DNA from: Gibbula magus
Lineage: Eukaryota; Mollusca; Gastropoda; Trochida; Trochidae
Direction: 5' to 3'
Assembly (NCBI GenBank): GCA_936450465.1
Contig: OW388305.1
Span: forward strand, 43,279,506-43,343,505
DNA length: 64,000 bases
Shown: piece after piece, positions 13,069-25,400 of the stretch
Layout of the letters: every line of letters starts with the position of its first letter
How positions within the stretch are numbered: the first letter of the stretch is position 1
Translations under genes and position numbers: made by a program
Notes under the pieces: generated by a model
Databases searched by the model: none
What the model was told of the DNA's origin: nothing
The model's input: the letters and a program-made list of their open reading frames with translations, nothing else

Positions 13069-13108
13069 CACGACGTTTCGGAGTAAATGCTCACTACTTC
13101 ATCAGGTG
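13069..13108 (-). ncRNA. Hammerhead-like motif, copy 2 (inverted)
   Basis: The minus strand reads CACCTGATGA, hairpin, CTCCGAAACGTCGTG. All core elements of copy 1 are conserved. The hairpin is slightly weakened by AGTAGT on its 5' side. Confidence 0.4.
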
Positions 13109-13203
13109 AAATGTTTGGGTATAACTAGGAAAGATGCATATATACAGATTTTAAACAGAATTAACGTTCTATATAAATGCACCCTACCTAGTTATAAACA
13201 TTC

Positions 13204-13243
13204 CACCTGATGAAGGAGTAAGCATATACCCGGAAAAGTCGTT
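13204..13243 (+). ncRNA. Degenerate hammerhead-like motif, copy 3
   Basis: CACCTGATGA and GGAGTA are kept, but the 3' side reads CCCGGAAAAGTCG, so GAAAC-GTC is disrupted. Copies 2 and 3 face each other as a local inverted repeat. Confidence 0.35.
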
Positions 13244-13338
13244 TATCTACGCAATGAGAAGTTGTTATCCAAAATTGGTTTCCAAATATATTCAATTCAT
13301 GTGATATTAAAATGCCTATCCGAACCTTCCTTTAACAG

Positions 13339-13495
13339 ATAATGCCATGGGTGAGCAAATGGAAGGCCCGCGTCGCCGCCTCAGAGGAGAGGGAAACACG
13401 CCGGAAGTCCTCCAATGTTTCGCTCGACTCGACGCAGTTACGGGACATGCTCAAAATGGGCACTGCGCGGGACCAGTGCGAAAGAAAATGTCAAC
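13339..13495 (+). CDS. Gene A coding exon 1
   Basis: Acceptor TTTAACAG, then ATA, then the ATG at 13342. It encodes [16 protein letters not shown] and continues through [11 protein letters not shown] to CERKCQ, ending in phase 1 at a GTGAGT donor. I chose this frame because the start and the SL..QL..DML pattern match exon 1 of gene C. A second ATG at 13347 opens a different frame that hits a stop at the donor. Confidence 0.75.
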
Positions 13496-16400
13496 GTGAG
13501 TAACCTGCTAGTTTATATAAAAACAAAGGAGATCGTTCGGATCCAAAAAATTATAGACCGATTACTTTATTATGCTGCATGAGCAAACTGTTCACCTCAA
13601 TCATTAACAATAGACTGACTAACTTTTTGGAATCGTCGCATGTTCTTTCTGAAATACAAGCTGGTTTTAGGAAAGGATATTCGACAAACGATCACTTGTT
13701 CTCACTTTTTTGTATCATGAACCTTGTAAAAAATAAGAAAAAAAAGTTACTTTGTGCTTTTATCGATTTCGAGAAAGCTTTTGATAACGTCTTGAGGCTT
13801 GGACTATGGAATAAGCTACTTAACTATAACATCACGGGTAACTGTTTCAGAATTATTCAATCCATGTATAAGGGTATAAAGTCATGTGTATCAACCAAAT
13901 GTCATTCATCTGAATACTTTGATTGCCTAAAAGGAGTCAGGCAAGGTGAAAACCTATCACCTTTACTATTTTCACTATTCCTTAACGATCTTGAGCAATG
14001 TTTTAACGTTTTTTCATGTGAAGGTGTTGTTTTGAATGATGATGTACTTTGCATTTACCTGAAATTATTTGCACTGCTTTATGCTGACGATACTGTCATC
14101 TTAGCAACAAGTAGATGCGATCTACAGAAACAACTTGATGTATTCAGCAAATATTGTGAAACATGGAAACTTAAAATCAATATAGATAAATGTAATGTTC
14201 TAATATTTAATGGCACAAAGAAAGAATACTCTTATAAATTTGTAATATCAAATACATTCTTACAAAATGTTGATGAATATAAATATCTCGGCATAATCGT
14301 CAGTAGGAAATGTACTTTCACGTCTGCTAGAAAATCACTTAGTGACAAGGGTTTAAAAGCCATGAATTATGTCTTATCCAAAGCTAGACATCTCAATTTA
14401 TCAATCCCCTGTCAGTTAAAACTTTTTGATGTACTTGTTGTTCCAATTATAACTTACGGATGTGAATTATGGGGGTTTGAAAATTTAAACATTCTAGAGA
14501 ATATCCACCGAAACTTTTTGAGGAAACTGCTCCGGATCAAGAAAAGTACACCATTATATATGATTTATGCAGAAACAGGACGTAAGCGACTCTCTATAGT
14601 TGTATATACCAAAATGATATGCTACTGGGCAAGATTGATCACAGGAAAACATTCAAAGCTATCAAACTTATTACTTCATATTTTATCAAATAATATTTTA
14701 GACAACAAATGGCTAGCATGTATCAAAAACATATTGATAAAGACGGGAAATAATGACGTATGGTTATATCATCCACTGGTAAATACTGATTGGATTAAAT
14801 ATACGGTCAAGAAAAGTCTTTCAGACCTCTTTATACAAAAATGGCATTCAGACATTGAAATGTCCTCAAAGGGTAGATTTTATAAGATGATTAAAACTAA
14901 CACTGATATTGACTTTTATTTACAACACTTGCCTGAAAAATATCTATTTAATTTATTACACTTTAGACTATCCAATCATCGTCTTCCTGTTGAAACTGGA
15001 AGTTGGTTTAAGATCGAATATGAATGTAGAAAATGTACATTATGCGCTTCAAATGTAATTGGAGATGAGTATCACTATCTATTCCGCTGTGATTTTTTCA
15101 ACACATTAAGGGAAAAGTTTATTCCAAAGAAATATACTGCAAAGTCTTCAATATTTAATATGATTTCTTTATTTAAAAAAATGTCCATACTCTAATGAAA
15201 TTGTCTATTTTCTGCCGTCACGTCTTAAGCACATTTAGATAATGCGTTGTCCATATATTTCTATTTATATTTATACTATATCAACTCTTGTAAACCTCAT
15301 TATGCTACCTTGTAGCCTTGAGTGAATAAAAAGTTTCAGAGATAATAAATAATAATAGTGCATATTTATATTGCGCACAAATCCACGCTCGAAAGCATGC
15401 TCATGGCGCTAAGCAGTCGGGTTCGTTAGGTTAACATTTTGCCTGTCAATTTTAATCTCTAGATAGCCACAACCAAGTAGCAATGCCATCCCCATCATAA
15501 GATATCAAGAATAATGATGTTAGCAGATTGAAAATGTGCAAAAGGAGGTCATAATCTCCCTTCACTAAGCATTAAGGTGAACGTATGTCACTAAGGTAAC
15601 CGTAGTGTAATGTTAAAGAATGGGAACCTTAGAAAACGTTGCTTTGTGAAAGGAGGCCAAGGTGTTTCTGCAACTGGTTCAACTGACTATTCAGAAATTA
15701 AAAATGAGCCAAATCAAATCAATTTGATGAAGCGATTTGTTACATTGATAAGATTAACAGCTTCTCCAAATGAAATTTTATATCGATAAATATAAACTAA
15801 CAAGGAAACATTCACTTGTTTTCGATTAAATTTTATTCAATATTTTAAAGAAATGACATGCATTTGATTATGGCACGATACAATAACAACTTTCGGCGCT
15901 TGTCACTGGTTAATTTTGTAATCAAAATATCTTTTTTTTTTAAAGTAAACAAGGGTAAGATATTAAATTTACACCAACATGACCCCTACCAAGTTTAAAA
16001 TGTTGTAAATGTGTGCAGAACGAGGCACATTTATTGATTTTAGTATGTGTTATATGTCGCTGAACAGTTGTGCTTAATAGAATTTTAAAATTAAAAATGT
16101 TAATTTTGTATTTTCTTTTTTAAAAAACACGTAGAAGTATTCTTTGACTGATTTTATTTTTTGGACTAATTTTCAACTCTATTCACTTTTTGAATACGAC
16201 TTCGAAAACTCCCGAAATTTGACATTGTAAATTATACATATGATACAAACAGCTGAGTGTTATACTTTCTTTTGCACGTCAGTGTACATAATTGCGAGTA
16301 CCCGATTTCATGATATTGACCATCGTAACAACTCCTCCTCCAGCAGCGGATGCGTTGGCCATCTCTGGTCGGCCGCATCAACTGATCAAGTCCATCTCGA

Positions 16401-19400
16401 TCGCCATCATCCCAGTGGCGGTGCTGACAGCTCTCATCGGCAACACCTTCTTCCAGACCTTCACCAGATACGTTCAGTCCTTCGATATTCGCGCAACTTT
16501 GCTGTACAGTGTCGAGCTGGGCACAGTGATCCACTCGCTGCAGGAAGAGCGGGACATTAGTGCCCTGTACCTCAGCTCCATCGAGGAGAAGACCAAGAGC
16601 CTGCTACTGAAGAGGTACCCGGAAACGGACAAATCCCTGGAGAAGCTTACCTTCTGGACCACCGGACCCACACTGGTGCTTCCGGAGTTCCAGTCAAAGG
16701 ACAAGTTCTTGTCCTACCTCAACAGACACAGGTAAAGCTATAGGGAGACGCACTGGCTTAATTCAATTGCATCATCATATGTAAACATCTGTTGAAATGG
16801 ATTTACTGTAAGGCTATTTAAGCTCTTCCTTTTCTTATGTAAGCCACTTCTAATATCTTTCAAATACCCGACATCCAACTAATTAGTCAATGTTAATACA
16901 GGTTAGAACGATGTGTGAAGGCGACCAGGTATCATCTCATCTACATGGGTGAGGATATTCTAAATGCTCACAGACACAAATGTAAACCTTATGTTCCTGA
17001 CTGTACTTAAACGATGTGTTACAGTAAATACATGAAAAAGCGGGTAAAATAGAATGTATGTCACTTGAAGTGTGTCATACGACTTTAACGAAACTCATGC
17101 CAATTTGTGTATAGCTTAAATGCAAAATTCACGCTTTTGATGGACATTTAGAAGTGGCATACATAAGAACAGGAATATTTTGTGCATAATAATTTCTTTA
17201 ATGTGAAAATACACGACGTTTCGGAGTATATACATACTCCTTTATCAGGTGGAATTCCCATTCGTTTGGTAAAAGTCATAGGCCTCACCTTATCGTATGA
17301 CACCTACATAGGTACGAGTTGGACACCCTGAACCAGACAGTGACGATGGAGCTGGAGATGTATACATCTCTCATCAGTGTGTTCATCACCTGGCTGTACG
17401 ACGCCGTCACAGAGAACCATTCTGGAGCCATCTGGAGGAGTCTCGTGGCTTACCAAGAGGTCATTGTGGCCAAGGAGTACATGGGTTTAGAGCGGGCCCT
17501 TGGGACAGTCTTCTATGCCACGGGCAGGTTCCCGTCGACAGAGGCCTATCTCTGGTTCTCCGAGAGTCAGGATGTGACGAATGCAACCTTTCTGTCTGCC
17601 AGGCGCTACTCCAATCTCGTACATGCTCTTTATGAGAAGAACATCCGGGTAAGATTTATCCTCTATCATCTTTAGATTAAAAGGAAGGAATGAAGGATTG
17701 TGTAACAAAGCAGCGATATTCCTTGATTTGGAGGGTTTGGGTTAGGGGTGAGGGTCACTTTATCATTAGATTAGGGACAATTGGATATATTTCAAAGTAT
17801 ACCCTTTTGTATTTGGTCATAGAGATACTTAGGTCAAGTTTTAAATCGTGTTACCAGGGTAACGAGATGATTCTGGACGTCCTGGGTCGGATGAGAGCGG
17901 AGATCCGGCGGAACGATCTGGACGGTCGAGGGTCAGTGAAGATGGCGCAGTGGTGGTTCAACAACATGACCCTGTACATGGACCTCCTGCTGACCACTCA
18001 GAGAGACTTGTCCGTGGAAATCACAGAGATCATGGACGAGGGTCAAGCCTACACCTTCAACAAGGTCATGGGCATCTCCTTCGTGTTGGCCTGTGTCTTC
18101 ATCCTGTGTCCGGTCATCATATACGCCATGTACTCTCTTACTAGCGAAATTAAGAAGTATTCTTTGGTATTGTCTGAGAGGTAAGATACGCTACTGAGTA
18201 AAATGTCTTGTACATATAGGGATTGGGAGTACAGTTGTAGCTATTACAGGGTTACATTTGGGATAACACTACCTTCAAAAGTACAAATTCTTGTACTTTG
18301 TCGGGTCCAGTACCATCCCGCATGGGACTCGGCCCGAACAATTACAAGAATTAGTACTATCGAAGGTAGTGTTATCCCAAATGTAACCTTGTTATATTTG
18401 TTCACTATCTAAATGGCATGTATATCTAAAGTTGTAGATATTGGTACATCATATTCATGTTCCTCACACTCAGTCACCTGAACATAGTCTTCTGAGGGCC
18501 CCTTTCACAAACCACTTAATTGATCGTATGTCCCTGAGGTAACCTAAGAACAATGTTAATGAATGGGAGTTTAGGTTAACCAAAGTAAAGATTGCTTTGT
18601 GAAAGGAGCTCCTGCTCTAACGACGTCACGTTTATTCCATCGTCTCCAGCAGAACTTTTCATCCGTATATGTGTTCAAGGGCGAGTATTCTGAATACGGA
18701 AATTCAAAGTGAAAACTCAAATAGGAGATATGGTCTGATGGGAACATTAAGTCACGGATGTCCGAGAACAACAATTCATTGTGCACAGTGTGTCTTCATC
18801 CTCATCATCGAGGATTCCTTAAATGGTTGATGTATCTGGGTAGTTCATGTTCTCAGATATCTTATTGCACAGTTCAGGTTAAGCTATAAATGAATCGTCT
18901 TTTTAAATTGCAAGTTTAAAACACTTCTAAATTTCCCCAACTCTCTCGCTACTGTCAATGTTTCAAACAAGTTACTGCAGAACAGATAAAGTTTCCAGCA
19001 CAATTTTATATGAAGATAAACATTGATATATATAGGGATAATACTTCACATTTAATATAGATATAGAGCTATTGAGATTGAAGTTTGTGGGGCAGGGCCT
19101 AAATGTACAAATCCAACTTGATGTTAAATGTGTCTTAGCCCATTGTCAAAGCGGTGATCTACAATGGCCTTAGTAAGAGTTGTGCAACGGACGCTGCTGT
19201 GTTGTCGCTTGTTTGGCGTCTGGTTTTAAAATTCAATTCAAACTTCTGATGCTTGTTCTTATTAAGTTAGGTTCACTATGTTTACGAATATATTTTCGTT
19301 CAAACTTGTTGGAGATTAGCAAAACGTTACATTTTTGGAATCGTCATAGCATAGGATATCCAAAAACTAATGCTTACATTTGCACAGGCATGGTTGAGGA

Positions 19401-22400
19401 AGCCATTTTCAAATGGCCGCCATCAGATACACATTTTGCGATATCTTGGCTCCTATAGTCAACTTTAGATTAAAATTAAAAAGCTAATTCAATGTTTTCG
19501 TGGTCTATGATGTTAATGGTGGTCAAAATTTATTGAAAAAACAATTTGTTGATTATTCATTGCAATAATATAATTAAGTATTTGTCGAATCCGAGTTTCT
19601 TCCATGCAGAGGGAGAGCCTTGAGCAAAGAAAACAAGAAGACAGAGTTCCTCTTCTACCAGATGATCCCCAAATCCATAGCGGATAAGATGAAGAGGAAC
19701 GAGACTGTAGAGGCTGAGCATTTCAGTGAAGCAACCATCTTCTTCTCGGACATCCAGGGTTTCACTCTGATCACGGCCCGGAGTTCCCCCGTCCAGGTGG
19801 TCAGGATGCTCAACAGTCTCTACACATGCTTTGAAGATAGAATCTCCACCTATGATGTGTACAAAGTCGAGACCATTGGTGATGCCTATATGATTGTGTC
19901 AGGTAAAGTGTCCTTTGATTTTGTGTCAGGTGAAGTGTCCTTTGATTTTGTGGCAGGTAAAGTGTCCTCGTACCTCGTTCGCTGATTTGAGTACTGCCCC
20001 TCAGAGGTCGTGTCAGGTTATCTTTACTGTGACAGTCGCCGTCAATAAATTCAGCCATCAGAGGTTTTCTTAGATATGACATTGAATGTGCTGTTGATAT
20101 GTCAACTCAAGTCGGTCTGGTGGCTTTCTAGCCTCGTCACTGATTGGTTGGAGAAAAATGTCACCGACATGACCTCAATGATTCCGTGCTCAGATCAATA
20201 AACAGCGCGTGTTACGTTCGATCTGATTAACATGAGATGAGGCAAACGACAGATATTATTTTGTCTAGGCGACGGGACGTCTTCAGAAAATGCTAGGCTG
20301 TCACATACCGTATTCCCTTTAATAGAGACCGGTCCTCAAATAGGAGTCGGGCCTCTAACGGCCGAGGTTAAAGGTACATAAAGATGAAACAGAGCCGAGT
20401 CTCCATTAAGGCCCAAACCCTGAAATGTTAATAAGGGCCCGGTCCCTTTTAGAGGAACTAGGGTATTTTGTTGAACAGTTTCGATATGGATCTGGTGCTT
20501 CACTCTGTCGAATATTGCAAGCGCTATAACGAACGACGAGTAACGAACATGGTAAACATATGCCGCCCTACCGTAAGCACCCATCACTCTCATTACCTAG
20601 GAGGTTCGTTCTCACAGTTCGATTAGTTGCATAGTTAGAAGGATCTTGTGTCAACTCAGCAATAAAATTACACTCAGCGTCGTGTACTGCCCGACCAAGT
20701 TAAGAGAGAAAAAAATAAAATGATAACTATCCTGATTCAGGGCTTCCTCATAAATAATGAGGCCCTGTAACCAGGGTAGATATTATTTTAAGTTAAGTAA
20801 GTATATATGTTCAAATCAACTTGAGGTCTTTATTTTGCTTCTTTTTTTGGCATTTAACTAAAAAAATCATGAAATGTAGAATTGTAATTAGCAAAATATG
20901 GTATCGACATGAATAACCTTCTTGGACTTAAATGTGTTGACGCGTCTTTACTATATGCGTAGGACATCATAGAACAAAAGAACAAAGTCACGTTTGACTC
21001 TCCAATCTCGCCAAGTTGAGGAGATGCGAAAACGACGATTTCTACAACGTTTTTCTCAGAAATATGACCAGATAATGTTTTGAATTTACAAAATTAGTTT
21101 AGTTGGTTTCTGAATGTATGGTGTATCTCTGTTTCACTCGTGTTTATCAGTCACGGATTCAATGATCTATACTTGTAGTTTGCACGGTGACGTTTCTTTT
21201 GCGGGTGAGTGCATGTAAATGTGTTCTGTAACAGGTATTCCCATCCGTAATGATCACAACCACGCGGCCGAAATTTGCAAACTGTCTCTCGATGTCATCT
21301 GGCACACCAGTAAACTCGAGATACCCCATCTCCCCGGAACCAAGTTCAAGGTCAGGATCGGTTGTCACACAGGTACGTCACTTCCTGTTACGTTTTCTAC
21401 TCGATATTCTAGTTTATGCTTGTAGTATGCATCTCACCATCCTCGGTTACCCAGGGTTTTATATATGCTCCGTTACTCTCCACTTTATCACCATGGGAAA
21501 CCTTATCAGGAGAATCTGTACTCAAATTACCCGCCCTTGGCCGGCGTGACGAAGTCAGTAACCAAAGAAAATACTCAATGAGATAAGACGGAAATGGTCA
21601 AGGGAGATAACCGGTGACGGATGGCTAACAAAATGACCTTGCGTGCTTTGCAACGAAGTGATATGAATTGTCATTGGCTCACGCCGGCCAAAAGCGGATA
21701 ATTTGAGTACAGATTTCTCTGATGAAATTTCCCATAGGTGATATAGTGGAGAGTAACGGAGCATATATAAAACCATGGGTAACCGAGGATGGCATCTCAC
21801 ACACAAAATATAGGTGAGGTATTTAATAGTTTCTACCATAGTTACCGAGTTGTATCAGGAAAGGCCAGGACAGTTTGTCCGAGAGTCCTTGGCCGAGGAC
21901 TGGATCGAGGACAGGATCGAGGACAGAATGTCCTGGTATTTCCCGATGTAACGAGGAAACTATGGTAGTAACTGACTTACATCTCACTTATTCCGAGTGA
22001 CATATAATTAAAAAAAATTAAAAGTTTTAAAATTATGAAAATGTCCACAGCCTTTTTGTGGTCCCTTCACCAGACTTAAGTGCGTATCACTATGAATATT
22101 CAGCTTGAGCGGTTTTAGCACAAGCTTCTCGTGTGTCAAATTGACTGCACGAACTAAATGTTCGGAAATCGTGCAAACCATTCAATCCATTGCAAATTTC
22201 ACGATATGTACATCTCCAGTGAAATTTCGAAATTTCGAAAATTAAGGTAACTGAAATTTCTTTTTTCTTTATTTTGTTTGTATTATTATTATTATTCATT
22301 AAAATGATTTATGTTTCAATCTAGTTTCTTCATTTACTTCTAGGTTAACATTTAATTTACTTAAATTGCGAATGTTGTGGATCAAGGTTTATGTTGAACC

Positions 22401-25400
22401 TATGCTCATTTGTTTGCTCATTTCTTTCCAGCGTAATATCTGCCAAATTCAATATGTTGATTAAAATATTTTGGTTTCAATGTTATTGGTAAATGAAGCA
22501 TTACAATTCTTGCGTCAGAATCTTATTCTATGAAACATTTAACTCATTGTTGATGTCTTTGTCCTTGAAATGTTTTATTCAACCTTATTAAAAAAAGGTT
22601 TTAAAAAGCGTCCGTGTATCAGATATCAGGACTATTTCACCAAAAAGAGTCCAGCTTTCGATAATGAACAGGACACTTTTATGAATGGTCTAAGTTGGGT
22701 GTAATGATCAGTATATGATATAAATACAGTCGGGGTTCATATAGAACGAAAAAGCATGTGATTTTCGACGACAGTATTTAAATTTTTGAAGGGTTTTGAT
22801 ATACTTTACGGAGTAAGACGGAGAAACGGAATTCGACGGGATATTCCTGTTAAGATTTACTCAGTGCAGTCCATACATGACTGCAAAAAACATGTTATTT
22901 AAATTAGATTGTTTCGGATGTTTGTAACATAACTGTCCGAACAGAAGTATCTACTGGAATTTGGTTTCCACAAATTGTACCGCGAATTAAAGGGGCAGTA
23001 ACACGTTTTTTCGCTCAAATAACTTGATGAAATGTATTTGAAAAATAATGTCACCAATTGTAAAACACCCTTCTCTCTTCGGAAAATCAAGATTAAAATG
23101 AGTTTACGTGGTTCGGTTAAGCCATGGGAATCGTTATTGTAATTCGAAATAATAAAATGTGTTCACATTAAAATGCCCGCCATGCAATTTTTGCTTTATA
23201 CGCAACACCGTTATTACCACTTCGGATAATTGGTTTGTGTAATTAGATATTTTACCTATTAAAGTATATATATGTAACATAAACTATCATTATAAATGGG
23301 AAATTTGAAAAAAATAATATTTGCAAAAAACGTGATACTGTCCCTTTGGCCCTTGGCCTGATTACAAATAAACTACTTGGATTTTGAACACTGGGATATG
23401 AGAGATTAAGAATTGGTTGAATAATAAAGATTCATAATAATCGTTCAATATGTTTCACACATTTCCAAAATGGCGGGATATAGCCGACTATGTCTGTTTG
23501 TTCCATTTTCAACTTCAGTTTATATTTGATTTTGTTCTCACAGATAGGTTACAACAATGTCACATTGGCTTCAGGACTATATATTTCACCATTGTTCTCA
23601 AAAGGTCGTCACTTACCATAGAAATAAGTAAAGGTCATCATTATAAAAATACCTTCTGTTTCAAGTTACATACTGTTTCCAAAACTAATGATATCAATTT
23701 CAAAGGAACGTCTTCGTTTGTCGTCAAATAAGTGTCGCTTCGTTTCATAAATATCTAACTTACCTTTCTTTGAAGATAAATTGATTGTCAGAAGGTTGTT
23801 TGACTTTTAAACTGACAAAGAACAACTATACAAAGCCTTCGCCTATACCGTAAAGATCACAATTCAACATGATATATACTAACGGGAAAAAGAAAGTATA
23901 CATTATTTCAAAAAGAATGAAACACAAAATATATTTCTGCCGGATAACGTCGATTTTGAAAGTGTGCGATGAGGATATATCTTGTAAAGATATAAAGATC
24001 GCCGTTATTACCTCTTCGGATAATTGGTTTGTGTAATACGATGTTTTACCCTCTAAAGTAACTATAAATCACATAAACTATCATTATAAATGGAAAATTT
24101 GAAAGAAAATTGTGTTGCAAAAACCGTGCTATGCCCCTTTAAACCCCTATTTGTTTAGGCCCCTGTGTGGCAGCAGTCTTGGGAACGACTATGCCGCGAT
24201 ATTGCCTCTTCGGGAAGACGGTCAGCGTAGGTGCAAAGATGGAATCGTTAGGAAAACGTGAGTTGTTTGCCTCTGAATTGCCTCTTATTGCCTCTTATTG
24301 TCTCTTATTGCCAGTGTGCTTCAATTATTAGACTCTATCATGTCCCAGATCTTTTATAATTAATTCATCAACAGAGCATGTTTTAATCTGCATTGCAATA
24401 AATGTAATTCTCTAGTATATAGGAAAACATGTACAGCTTTAATTGACGCGCATTGTAACTTCAATAGAATTGCATCACCTACAATGACAATGAATCATCA
24501 CATATCCATGAGTAAAATAATCATTTTCAAACGTATCCTGTGATCGTCTCGTCAGTGGTGCATGTTTATGAAATGTGACATAATGAAAAAGAGAATATTC
24601 AAATTTCATTAATTTTCAAATGAAAGTTTTCATATAGACTAAATAAGAACACTTTCATCACAAATGCATTGAAATATAGGGGAAATATATTATATATGTT
24701 TGACCATGTTGATAAACTTCAGAAACATATATCCTTCAATAAAGGTTTCACTTTAACTTCAGACATCTCTCCTTCAATAAAAGTATCATATATGCTACAG
24801 GAACACCTCTTCTTCAATAAACGTTTTATTATAAGCTTTATTAACATCACTTCATCAACAAACGTTTTAATATAAGTTTCAGGGATCCCTCTGTTTATGA
24901 ACGCATTTTAAATTTCAACTTGTAGTGAACACACTAAAAATTTCAGCTTCCGAGATACACATCAGTCCAACAACAAACAGTACACTGCAGCTGACGGGGG
25001 GCTTTCACACGGTGGAGAGGAAGGAAGTCATTGCCAAGGTTTGTGACTCATAGAAATGGAAACACGTATTTCTTGATAATTTATTGTGTTTATTGTTTAT
25101 TGTTTACTTATTTAAGGGCAAAATGAATTTTAAAAATGTGGCTTGTGTTTATTGTTTACTTATGTAAAAGCAAAATGATTTTTTTAAATGGCTTGTGTCT
25201 TTACTAATTCAAAAACAAAATGAGTTGTTTGTTGCCTGTGTTTATTGTTTACTTATTGTTTGAAAGCAAGTAGTTATTATTTGGCAAAAAGTATATTTGC
25301 ACAACAGCGAATTTGCTCTGTTTACACCGCTTATGTTTGCAACAGGGGTAATAGGTTCTTCTGTGTAATAGGTTCTTCTGTGTAATAGGTTCTTGTGTGT

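Noticed and set aside
13347..13500. Alternative start at the second ATG of gene A exon 1
   Set aside because: That frame stops at the donor and has no similarity to gene C, while the first ATG gives the [16 protein letters not shown] match and correct phase.
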